Origin: JBPEXY01 sp052031065
GTDB taxonomy: Bacteria; Pseudomonadota; Gammaproteobacteria; Immundisolibacterales; Immundisolibacteraceae
Direction of reading: 5' to 3'
Assembly (NCBI GenBank): GCA_052031065.1
Contig: JBPEXY010000253.1
Coordinates: forward strand, 1-17,045
Length of the DNA: 17,045 nt
In this document: positions 6,917 through 14,098 of the stretch, piece after piece
Position numbering within the stretch: the stretch's first letter is position 1
Layout: each line of letters opens with the position of its first letter
Notes under the pieces: model-generated
Database searches by the model: none
Seen by the model: only the letters and a program-made list of their open reading frames with translations
What the model was told of the DNA's origin: nothing
Program-made: the position numbers and the translations under genes

Positions 6917-9370
6917 CTAGAACTCACTCCATTCATCATCGTCCGCATAATCAACCTGAGGCGCCGGTGAGGGGCTACGAGGGCTGGCTGAGACCGTTGA
7001 GCGGGCCACCCGTTTAGCGGCTTGAGGAGCCCTGGCATGGGTGGGCGCTGATACGACAGAGGGTGCTGCAGCACCTGGCAGGGTGAAATACTCCATCATT
7101 GAACTCATCTCGGCCGCCTGCTGTTCCATCGATTCGCTTGCGGCGGCCGACTCTTCAACCAGCGCTGCATTCTGCTGGGTCATCTGATCCATCTGCCCGA
7201 CAGCCTGATTGATCTGTTCGATTCCAAGCGCCTGCTCGTTACTGGCTGCGGCTATTTCGGCAATGATATCGACCACCTCCTTCACAGAGCCAACGATCTC
7301 TTCCAGGGTTTTACCCGACTCGTTGACCAGTTCTGAACCTTCCTGAACCTTTTCGCCACTCTCCTGGATCAAACTCTTGATCTCTTTCGCCGCTGTAGCA
7401 CTGCGTTGAGCAAGATTGCGCACTTCAGTGGCGACCACCGCAAAACCGCGCCCCTGCTCGCCGGCGCGGGCAGCCTCAACGGCGGCATTCAACGCTAACA
7501 AGTTGGTCTGAAAGGCAATTTCATCAATCACACCAATAATATCAGCGACTTTCTTGCTGGAGCTGCTGACCTCCTGCATGGCAATGATCGCGGTAGAGAC
7601 AACATCGCCACCTTTTTCCGCCTGTTCCCGCGCTCCTATCGCCGCCTGATTAGCCTGACGGGCGTTTTCAGCATTCTGTTTAACCGTACTGGTGATCTCC
7701 TCAAGACTGGCTGCAGTCTCCTCCAGTGAAGAAGCCTGATCCTCAGTCCGTTTACTCAGATCGCTGTTGCCCTGAGCAATTTCCGAGGCAGCGGTGTTGA
7801 TTGACGCTGCAGACTCATTGATACGGCCAACCATATCAGTCAGATTGGCGATGGAACCGTTAAGGGAATCGCGCAGTTCGGCGAACTCGCCGTCATACTC
7901 ACCGTCCATCTGTTCACACAGGTCACCTTCGGCCAGCGCCGCGATCACCTGTTTTGCCCCACGTACCGGCTGTACAACCGCATCAAGCAGGTGATTAATC
8001 CCCTCACCGAGGTTCTTCATAAAACCACTATAAGCGGCATGATCAACCCGCTGCGAGAGGTCACCCTTACTGGCCGCCGCAATCAGGCCTTCGATCTGCC
8101 GCTCGCCATCTTTCTGCTGGGTGATATCAGACCACTCAAGCGTCGCGCCGATGTACTCGCCGTGGGCATCGGTGATCGCGCTGACCACCAGACTGAACTC
8201 CAGGGGCCCTACCTTAATATTGGCTTTGTGCGGTAGGTTGGTGGAATCACTCAGAAGCTGCCGTTGGTGATGGGGGTTTTTGTGGAACATGTCGATGTTA
8301 CTGCCGACCAGCTCATTTGGATTCAGGCCCGGGTAGACCTGTCGCAACTCTCCCAGATTGCTATTCAGCAGTTCGACCGACGCCGGGTTGGCATAGGTGA
8401 CGTTGAAATCACGGTCGACCATCATGATCGCGGTGGTAATCCCCTGAACGGCGGACATTAACCGGGAAACCTCCAGCTCGCTCGCTTTGGCGGCGGTAAC
8501 ATCGGACCATTCCAGCGCGTTACCGAGGTAATTACCGCTTGAGTCAACAATGGCGGTCACATTAAGCTCGAAACTAAGATGACCAATATGAATCGTTGTC
8601 TGAAACGGTAGATTTCCCGGATTACTCAACATCTGACGCTGATGCGCCGGGTTTTTGTGGAAGGCATCGATACAGAACCCCTGCAGGTTGCTGAAATCCT
8701 GGCCCGGAAATTCAGTCTGAAACACTGCCAGATTATTCTGAATCAATGACCGCGTCGCCTCGTTGAAATAGGTGATCTCAAAGTCACGGTTAATATGCAT
8801 CATCGCGGTCGCTGAACCATCAACCGCTGCCTGCAGGCGTACCTGCTCCGCGTTGTCCTGTTGAGCCTCAGCGGCGGCCATTGGATTGTTCATTGCATTC
8901 TCCTTACTGGGATAGGCATTAAGCATGGTCTCAGCGACCAGATTCAGGGTCTGTTGCCAGGCGTTGGCGATCTCTTCGGTCCAGGCGACTCCGGCAAACT
9001 CTGCGAGTACGGTTAACAGGGTGTCGGCGACTGCCTGATAATGTTCGGCTAGCGCACCATAGCCATAATGCCGCTGTCCAAGAGCGGTCAACAGCTCCTC
9101 AAGAGCGGCCGGGTCGGCGCGATGGGCCACCAACAACTCTATTGCCTGCCACAGTTTTTCCGCCTGGGCACCTGTGGCAACCCCGTCGAACAATGGCCTG
9201 ACAGCTGGGTAGCGCTCGAACAGTAGTTGATAAAAGCGCGCAGTAATCCTGGCACCCTGCTCCTTAATCAGTTCAAAGCTATCTCCGATCGGATCGGCCA
9301 CCAGTTCTTTTACCATCGCCGCCTCCGGATCAATCTTGCCCTGATCGTAACTGTGGTCATTAGCTTTCAT
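6917..9370 (-). CDS. Soluble Aer2-like chemoreceptor: globin-PAS-PAS-HAMP-HAMP-MCP
   Basis: Cytoplasmic receptor of 817 residues without any membrane segment. Residues about 30-153 are a globin close to bacterial hemoglobin (Vgb): RFYQLLFERYPAVRPLFD with B10 Tyr47 and CD1 Phe61, and proximal His101 in QRHYGYGALAEHY. PAS1 (about 180-295) has IDAFHKNPAHQRQ (His238, His243) and EWSDVT (Trp288). PAS2 (about 301-420) has IDMFHKNPHHQRQ (His363, His368) and EWSDIT (Trp413). In P. aeruginosa Aer2 the heme-ligand His234, neighbouring His239 and oxygen-stabilising Trp283 show the same His spacing. Two HAMP-like units follow (about 426-468 and 471-510), then the signalling domain (511-761). A Pro/Ala-rich tether ends in EWSEF. 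Start: ATG at 9370 has GGAGG 8 bases upstream; the GTG two codons earlier is too close. It overlaps cheW by 11 bases. Confidence 0.94.
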   Translation of the reverse strand: MKANDHSYDQGKIDPEAAMVKELVADPIGDSFELIKEQGARITARFYQLLFERYPAVRPLFDGVATGAQAEKLWQAIELLVAHRADPAALEELLTALGQRHYGYGALAEHYQAVADTLLTVLAEFAGVAWTEEIANAWQQTLNLVAETMLNAYPSKENAMNNPMAAAEAQQDNAEQVRLQAAVDGSATAMMHINRDFEITYFNEATRSLIQNNLAVFQTEFPGQDFSNLQGFCIDAFHKNPAHQRQMLSNPGNLPFQTTIHIGHLSFELNVTAIVDSSGNYLGNALEWSDVTAAKASELEVSRLMSAVQGITTAIMMVDRDFNVTYANPASVELLNSNLGELRQVYPGLNPNELVGSNIDMFHKNPHHQRQLLSDSTNLPHKANIKVGPLEFSLVVSAITDAHGEYIGATLEWSDITQQKDGERQIEGLIAAASKGDLSQRVDHAAYSGFMKNLGEGINHLLDAVVQPVRGAKQVIAALAEGDLCEQMDGEYDGEFAELRDSLNGSIANLTDMVGRINESAASINTAASEIAQGNSDLSKRTEDQASSLEETAASLEEITSTVKQNAENARQANQAAIGAREQAEKGGDVVSTAIIAMQEVSSSSKKVADIIGVIDEIAFQTNLLALNAAVEAARAGEQGRGFAVVATEVRNLAQRSATAAKEIKSLIQESGEKVQEGSELVNESGKTLEEIVGSVKEVVDIIAEIAAASNEQALGIEQINQAVGQMDQMTQQNAALVEESAAASESMEQQAAEMSSMMEYFTLPGAAAPSVVSAPTHARAPQAAKRVARSTVSASPRSPSPAPQVDYADDDEWSEF

Positions 9371-9887
9371 CAGCACTGCCTCCGATATTCAGCTCTTCAG
9401 CTGCGATCACCGCGTCTACATCAAGAACAATAACCATCTGTTCCTCGACTGTAGCCAGACCTCTGAGAAACCGAGTGTTAGCGTCAGTACCAAAATCAGG
9501 CGGCCCCTGCAGTTCGCCAGGACCGATATTGAAAACATCGGCCACACCATCGACGATCAGGCCCATGATCCGCTCACGGTCATCAACATAGATTTTCAAC
9601 ACCACCACCACGGTTGTTGGCCCGTATTCAAGTTCCGGTAATCCGAAACGGATGCGAAGGTCCACCACCGGCACGATGGTGCCGCGAAGATTCATCACGC
9701 CGCGAATGTAATCCGGCGTATTGGGGATTGGCGTTGCCGGTTCCCAGCCCTTGATCTCCTGAATACGCAGAATCTCTACCGCGTAGGTCTCATCAGCCAG
9801 CGTGAAAGTCAGGTACTGACCGGTATGATCATCTTCCAGCTCCTGCACCAAAGCCGTGTTGCCGCTCATTACTGTGTCGCCCTGCAT
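9360..9887 (-). CDS. cheW: Chemotaxis coupling protein CheW
   Basis: SH3-like adaptor linking receptors to CheA in the signalling array. 175 residues; a single CheW domain at about 20-165 after a short acidic N-terminus. Seen: YLTFTLADETYAVEILRIQEI, the hallmark IRGVMNLRGTIVPVVDLR (61-78), and GLIVDGVADV. The ATG at 9887 has GGAG seven bases upstream; a TTG one codon earlier is not needed. It lies 14 bases after cheA, and its 3' end overlaps the soluble receptor gene, so all three are probably one transcript. It is the only standalone CheW in the window. Confidence 0.96.
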   Translation of the reverse strand: MQGDTVMSGNTALVQELEDDHTGQYLTFTLADETYAVEILRIQEIKGWEPATPIPNTPDYIRGVMNLRGTIVPVVDLRIRFGLPELEYGPTTVVVVLKIYVDDRERIMGLIVDGVADVFNIGPGELQGPPDFGTDANTRFLRGLATVEEQMVIVLDVDAVIAAEELNIGGSADES

Positions 9888-9901
9888 CAATCGTCTCCTG
9901 T

Positions 9902-12163
9902 TTACGCCGCGATCCCGGACTGCTCCAGTTCCGACTCTACTGGCGGCGAGTCAGTAACTTTCCTGCTGGTCACCGCTCTGTCTGGCGTTAATGTGATCAG
10001 TCCGGCTACATCAAGAATCAGGGCGACGGTTCCATCACCCAATATGGTCGCGCCGGAAACACCGGGGACACGACGAAAGTTGGTTTCCAGGCTCTTGATC
10101 ACCACCTGCTGCTGGCCGAGCAGGTCGTCGACAAACAGCCCGACTCTTCTGCCGTGTGCCTCAACCACAACCACGATCCCCTCTTCAACGGGCCTGCTAT
10201 TACCTGCCAGCGCAAACAGGTCGTGTAAGCGAACCAGCGGCAGATATTCTCCGCGCAATTTAAAGACAGTCTGCCCCGTTGCCACCTGTCGAACCTGGTC
10301 TGCAGCGACCTGAATCGATTCAACGACGGCAACCAGAGGAGTAATAAAAACTTCACCCCCGGCAACCACCGACTGTCCGTCGACAATCGCCAGAGTCAAC
10401 GGCAGGCGAACGGTCATGGTGGTGCCCTCGCCTAACTCGGATTGCACCTCCAGCGAACCACCCAGCTCGGTGATATTGCGCTGTACCACGTCCATGCCAA
10501 CACCACGCCCGGACAGATCACTAACCTGGTCGGCGGTGGAAAACCCGGGCTGCAGAATCAGTTCGTAAACTTTCTCATCAGCTAGTTTTTCACCTTCCTG
10601 AATCAGGCCCTGATCGACCGCTTTGGCGAGAATCTTCTGCCTGTCTAAACCGGCACCATCGTCGCTGATCTCGATCACGATGTTGCCGCCCTGCTGGTGT
10701 GCAGAAAGGGAGAGAGTGCCGGTGGCTGACTTACCGGCCTGTTCGCGCACGTCAGGCGTTTCGATACCGTGATCGAGGGCATTGCGGACCAGGTGAACCA
10801 GTGGATCACCAATCTTCTCCATCACTGTTTTGTCGAGCTCGGTATGCTCACCGTTGGTAACAAGATTAATCTTCTTGCCGAGTTTGCCGCAGAGATCATG
10901 AACCAGCCGCGGAAACCGGTTGAAGACGAAACTGATTGGCATCATGCGGATACGCATGACGTTCTCCTGCAGCTCGCGGGTATTCCGCTCTAGCTGCGAC
11001 AATCCCTCGGAAAATTTCTCCGCGTGGGCCAGGTCCAGCTCGTCGGCTAACTGCCCGAGCATCGACTGGGTAATCACCAATTCGCCCACCATATTGATCA
11101 GCGCGTCGACCTTATCCGTCGCAACTCTGATCGAACCACTATTTTCAGACGCCAGAACCTTGCCGCGTTTCTGTTCGGTCTGCGGCTCTACAGAACAGCT
11201 TTTTTCGCCGGCCTGCTCGTTAGTTGTTAGCGGTCCGGGTGCAGGCGCAGATTCAACAGCTAGCGACTCAACATAATCAGTGCACTGATCGGGAGACCCG
11301 GTAATTTCTTCAGCGACAGGAGACTGTTCATTGTTGGTGGCTTCTACGACTTCCTGAACAGCAGCTTGATCCTCTGCGGTGGTCGTTTTCTCCTGACCGC
11401 CTTCCAAAGGCTCTATTGAGAGATCACAACTCTCAGTCACCCAATCAAACACATCATCCAGATCGGCTCGGTCGATATCGCCCTGCAGGCGAATATGCCA
11501 ACCCAGATAACAGTCCTCCGGTTCCAGGAATCCAAACTCCGGTAACCCGGACCGGGTCAGCTCAGCAGTAATGTCACCGAGTGCGCTCAATTCGCGGAGA
11601 ATCCGTACTGGATCGTTACCTGTTCTGAGCATATCGGCATGGGGTAGAAAATCGATCTGCCAGCCACTTTCTATGCGTGGCTCATTACTCTCTGTTGGCT
11701 CCTCCTCTACCTGAACTCTTTCTGGTGTGGGGCCAGTTGCCTGTTCTCCCTGCGGCAGCTCTTCGACGACTGTTGCAGAATGACAGAGACCCGCAAGCGC
11801 CTGCTGAACCTGCACCACGCGCTGCGGATCAATCTCGGTCCTCTCGGCGGCGGCGGCGAAGAGGTCACGCATCACATCCACCGCCTGCAGCAGGGTATCG
11901 ACACGCGGCTGTGACACCGGAACCTTTCCCTCACGCATCAGATCCAGCAGGGTTTCCGCCTCGTGGGTAAAGTCGCTGATAGCGGAAAACCCAAAAGTGC
12001 CAGCGCCACCCTTAATGGAATGTGCAGCACGGAATATATGGTGTAGCTGCTCCAGGTCGGGCTGTTCTACGCTAAGGTTAAGTAGCCCGCTTTCCATAAC
12101 ATCCAGCCCCTCTGAGCTCTCTTCAAAAAAGAGTTCGGAAAACTGGTTAAGATCAATGGCCAT
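9902..12163 (-). CDS. cheA: Chemotaxis histidine kinase CheA
   Basis: Cytoplasmic kinase that passes phosphate to CheY and CheB under receptor control. 753 residues. The Hpt (P1) domain carries His48 in FRAAHSIKGGAG. An acidic linker leads to a P2-like segment at about 166-253 (NDPVRILRELSALGDI), then a long Glu/Pro-rich linker to about 340. P3 dimerisation helices are at 343-410 (KVDALINMVGELVITQSML). The P4 ATPase has the N box HLVRNALDHG (457-466), G1 DDGAG (501-505) and GRGVGMDVV (552-560). The P5 CheW-like domain is at about 590-730. The frame extends to 12274, but that would overlap cheY; the ATG at 12163 begins the Hpt helix four bases after the cheY stop. The SD is poor, so translational coupling to cheY is likely. 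Confidence 0.96.
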   Translation of the reverse strand: MAIDLNQFSELFFEESSEGLDVMESGLLNLSVEQPDLEQLHHIFRAAHSIKGGAGTFGFSAISDFTHEAETLLDLMREGKVPVSQPRVDTLLQAVDVMRDLFAAAAERTEIDPQRVVQVQQALAGLCHSATVVEELPQGEQATGPTPERVQVEEEPTESNEPRIESGWQIDFLPHADMLRTGNDPVRILRELSALGDITAELTRSGLPEFGFLEPEDCYLGWHIRLQGDIDRADLDDVFDWVTESCDLSIEPLEGGQEKTTTAEDQAAVQEVVEATNNEQSPVAEEITGSPDQCTDYVESLAVESAPAPGPLTTNEQAGEKSCSVEPQTEQKRGKVLASENSGSIRVATDKVDALINMVGELVITQSMLGQLADELDLAHAEKFSEGLSQLERNTRELQENVMRIRMMPISFVFNRFPRLVHDLCGKLGKKINLVTNGEHTELDKTVMEKIGDPLVHLVRNALDHGIETPDVREQAGKSATGTLSLSAHQQGGNIVIEISDDGAGLDRQKILAKAVDQGLIQEGEKLADEKVYELILQPGFSTADQVSDLSGRGVGMDVVQRNITELGGSLEVQSELGEGTTMTVRLPLTLAIVDGQSVVAGGEVFITPLVAVVESIQVAADQVRQVATGQTVFKLRGEYLPLVRLHDLFALAGNSRPVEEGIVVVVEAHGRRVGLFVDDLLGQQQVVIKSLETNFRRVPGVSGATILGDGTVALILDVAGLITLTPDRAVTSRKVTDSPPVESELEQSGIAA

Positions 12164-12167
12164 GGGA

Positions 12168-12530
12168 TTACACCAGTACCCGATCAATAGTTTTGAGAAG
12201 CTGTTCTGGATTGAACGGCTTGACAATCCACCCGGTTGCTCCCACAGCCTTACCCTCCTGTTTGCGGCTGGCATCAGCCTCAGTGGTAAGCATCAAAATC
12301 GGCGTGAAGCGATAATCGGGCAGCTTGCGCAGCTGCCTGATCAAGGTCAGACCATCCATTTTCGGCATGTTCAGGTCGGTGAGCACCAGATCAACAGCAC
12401 CCCTTTGCGCCATCGTCAGAGCTTCCTGACCATCCACCGCCTGAATGATTTCGTGCCCCTTGCTTTTCAGGGTAAAGCTCACCATCTGCCGCATTGATGC
12501 TGAATCGTCAGCTGCCAGAATTTTTGCCAC
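12168..12530 (-). CDS. cheY: Response regulator CheY (single receiver domain)
   Basis: Diffusible output of the pathway, phosphorylated by CheA. 120 residues, receiver only. Acidic pair Asp8/Asp9 (KILAADDS), phospho-acceptor Asp52 in TDLNMPKMDG, Thr82/Thr83 in LMLTTEAD, and Lys104 in IVKPF. Starts with GTG; GGAG lies seven bases upstream. It is 83 bases after the STAS gene and four bases before cheA. No DNA-binding or enzymatic output domain is attached, so the target (flagellar switch or another effector) cannot be read from it. No CheZ is encoded nearby to dephosphorylate it. Confidence 0.95.
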   Translation of the reverse strand: MAKILAADDSASMRQMVSFTLKSKGHEIIQAVDGQEALTMAQRGAVDLVLTDLNMPKMDGLTLIRQLRKLPDYRFTPILMLTTEADASRKQEGKAVGATGWIVKPFNPEQLLKTIDRVLV

Positions 12531-12613
12531 ACTCGATCTCCTTAATACTCAAAGGCGGTCAGTTCGCTCCGCCACTGGACCACGACAGAAGAAATTTCCC
12601 ATCTCACCCTTTA

Positions 12614-12874
12614 CTAGCCCACCAGTCCCAGCGGGCCACTCAACCCGGTGAGCTCTGCGGCCTCTTCCAACACTGAGCTGATTCCACTCCAGGCGACGTC
12701 AAGCCCGGGTATTCCCTGGAGTGCAAGAATGATCTGCAGGGCCGCCGCATCCACCCTCTCGACAGCAGAGCCATCAATTTCGACCTGCTCATTGATACCA
12801 ACCAGGTCGCTAAGCGACTGGTACAACTCACCAACCGAAGTAATAGTGAAATCTTCTGGAAGTTTGACTAACAC
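12614..12874 (-). CDS. STAS-domain protein at head of the chemotaxis operon
   Basis: Small single-domain protein, 86 residues from the chosen start, resembling STAS/anti-sigma-antagonist or MlaB-like folds: KLPEDFTITSVGELYQSL, VEIDGSAVERVDAAALQIIL, then a C-terminal helix. STAS genes are found beside cheY/cheA in several gammaproteobacterial clusters, but their role is unclear. At the position where SpoIIAA-type proteins carry a phosphorylated Ser or Thr after Asp, this one has Ala43 (VDAAALQ). Start: the GTG at 12874 has GGAG six bases upstream and lies about 35 bases after the predicted sigma-28 start site. The frame is open back to 13000, but that would place the start upstream of the promoter. 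The function is not known. Confidence 0.8.
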   Translation of the reverse strand: MLVKLPEDFTITSVGELYQSLSDLVGINEQVEIDGSAVERVDAAALQIILALQGIPGLDVAWSGISSVLEEAAELTGLSGPLGLVG

Positions 12875-12914
12875 ACGCGACTCCGATTGCACTGGATGAA
12901 ATGATTCAACCAAG

Positions 12915-12941
12915 CTAACGGTCGAAAACAGGTGTCCTTTA
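12915..12941 (-). promoter_or_regulatory. Candidate sigma-28 (FliA) promoter of the chemotaxis operon
   Basis: Minus strand: TAAAGGAC (12941-12934), an 11-base spacer, then ACCGTTAG (12922-12915). Against TAAAGTTT-N11-GCCGATAA this gives TAAAG, exact spacing and CCG-TA. The predicted start site, near 12907, leaves a leader of about 33 bases to the GTG of the STAS gene. It is the only candidate promoter found in the 316-base gene-free stretch 12875-13190. The same arrangement recurs before the last receptor gene. Confidence 0.5.
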
Positions 12942-13058
12942 GAGGAAATTGCCAGGCACCAATAAAAACGAAGACTTGCGCCCTGATAACCTGGCGTCAC
13001 AGTGTCGTCAGGGAAAGAGCCTCAGTACTGAAGTGGGATTGCTGTTGATTGGGGCAAC

Positions 13059-13100
13059 AAAAAAGGCCGCGAGGGCTAATGCCCTGGCGGCCTTTTTTTT
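13059..13100. terminator. Bidirectional rho-independent terminator
   Basis: GGCCGCGAGGGC (13065-13076), loop TAAT, GCCCTGGCGGCC (13081-13092): a 12-bp stem with one G-G mismatch. It is flanked by A6 (13059-13064) and T8 (13093-13100), so it can end transcription in either direction. On the minus strand it closes the metabolic operon about 100 bases after the YCII-family gene and insulates it from the chemotaxis promoter. The remaining bases 13101-13190 hold nothing recognisable. Confidence 0.88.
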
Positions 13101-13190
13101 ACTCAGTGCCTCTACCTGCAAAAGCGGGCAGACTCCCTGTTATTGATTTAGCAGTTGACCAACCAGAAACCCATTACCTGCCACCGCCAC

Positions 13191-13565
13191 TTAAAAAACC
13201 TGATTCCACCCATATACCTGATCAATGGTAAAAAAACCATGGCGAGCCAAAGGGTCAGCATCGTGCAGCTCACGCGCTTGCACTTCAGTATCTGCTGCAA
13301 AGATATTAATGGCGTACTGAAACCCAGCACAGGGACCACCACTGACCAACGCACCACTAGCCCTTAACCGGGTAAGGTGGCGCAGATGATCCACGAGCAC
13401 CCGGGCAAGCTCACCGCCCACTCCCATCGCTGTCAGTTCCCCGAGATCAAGAACCTTATCTGCTTTAGTGGCCTAGTCAATAGCCTCGAAAGCCGCAGCC
13501 GGAAGCTCCCGCTGCAGGGTCGCTGTTTTCTGCGGATCAAACCGCGAAATGATGACGTACTGCAT
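13191..13565 (-). pseudogene. YCII-family protein interrupted by an in-frame amber codon
   Basis: Read on the minus strand from ATG 13565 (GGGGGAG six bases upstream) the frame gives MQYVIISRFDPQKTATL and runs to codon 30, then TAG at 13475-13473, then continues in the same frame to TAA with a full YCII-like core: HLRHLTRLRASGALVSGGPC, a YAINIFAAD strand and DADPLARHGFF. Total length would be 124 residues plus the interrupted codon. A CAG-to-TAG change alone would explain it. A good SD and start, and an intact frame on both sides, indicate a functional ancestor. It is the last gene of the metabolic operon. YCII proteins are small alpha/beta-barrel proteins of largely unknown function. An internal ATG at 13427 could give a 78-residue core. 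A sequencing error or readthrough is not excluded. Confidence 0.75.
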
Positions 13566-13628
13566 GGCTATCTCCCCCAGTTAACATTGCGGGACCAACA
13601 ACGCCCCGCCACTGGCGGATCAATCAAC

Positions 13629-14048
13629 TTAGCTTAGGCCCCTGGCATCGCGCTCCTCGAACACCTCTTTCGCCGCATGCAGTCCGTTGATGGCAATCGG
13701 AAAACCCACATAGACAATCTGCTGACTGATAATCTCAATCACCTCGTCACGGGTCAGTCCGGCGTCCAGACCACAATTGATGTGCAGCTTCAATTCAATC
13801 GGCGCCTGGATCGCGGTGAGCACAGCGATATTGAGCATCTCACGGGTCTTTGTATCCAGACCAGGCCTGGAAAGCACATCACCTAAAACAAACTCCATGG
13901 CGTACTTGCTGACGTCTGGCGCGATCTGATTCAGCCAGCCGACCATTTCACCGCCAGCACCCCCGGTTTCGGAGCCACCGGAAAGCTCTTTCAGTTTTTC
14001 TATTCCACGCGCGTAACGCTCTTTGTTGGTCAGGTTCTCTTCGGTCAT
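13629..14048 (-). CDS. Carboxymuconolactone decarboxylase (CMD) family protein
   Basis: 139-residue all-helical protein of the gamma-carboxymuconolactone decarboxylase-like (COG0599-type) branch. Family pattern seen: a RPGLDTKTREMLNIAVLTA helix, KLHINCGLDAGLTRDEVIEI, and VYVGFPIAINGLHAAKEVF. There is no CxxC pair, so it is not an AhpD-type peroxidase. True decarboxylase activity is unproven; many relatives serve other pathways. Start: the ATG at 14048 has GGAGG five bases upstream; the frame is open to 14102, but that would overlap the VOC gene. It lies 50 bases after the VOC gene and 63 bases before the YCII-family gene, in one operon. A Gly/Ser-rich segment near the N-terminus (GGSETGGAGGE) may be a flexible loop. 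Confidence 0.85.
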   Translation of the reverse strand: MTEENLTNKERYARGIEKLKELSGGSETGGAGGEMVGWLNQIAPDVSKYAMEFVLGDVLSRPGLDTKTREMLNIAVLTAIQAPIELKLHINCGLDAGLTRDEVIEIISQQIVYVGFPIAINGLHAAKEVFEERDARGLS

Positions 14049-14098
14049 GATCTCCTCCTCTCCTGATGTAGCCTGATGCAGTGGCGGTAACAACTGAC

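Noticed and set aside
9825..10313. 162-residue plus-strand frame opposite cheA/cheW
   Set aside because: Spans the cheA-cheW junction antisense, has low-complexity Ser/Thr content and no SD; a shadow frame.
12164..12274. Upstream extension of the cheA frame
   Set aside because: It overlaps the well-supported cheY gene, and the added residues are not part of an Hpt domain.
12875..13000. N-terminal extension of the STAS reading frame to 13000
   Set aside because: It would start upstream of the sigma-28-like promoter, lacks an SD, and the extra residues do not resemble the family. GTG 12874 has a good SD.
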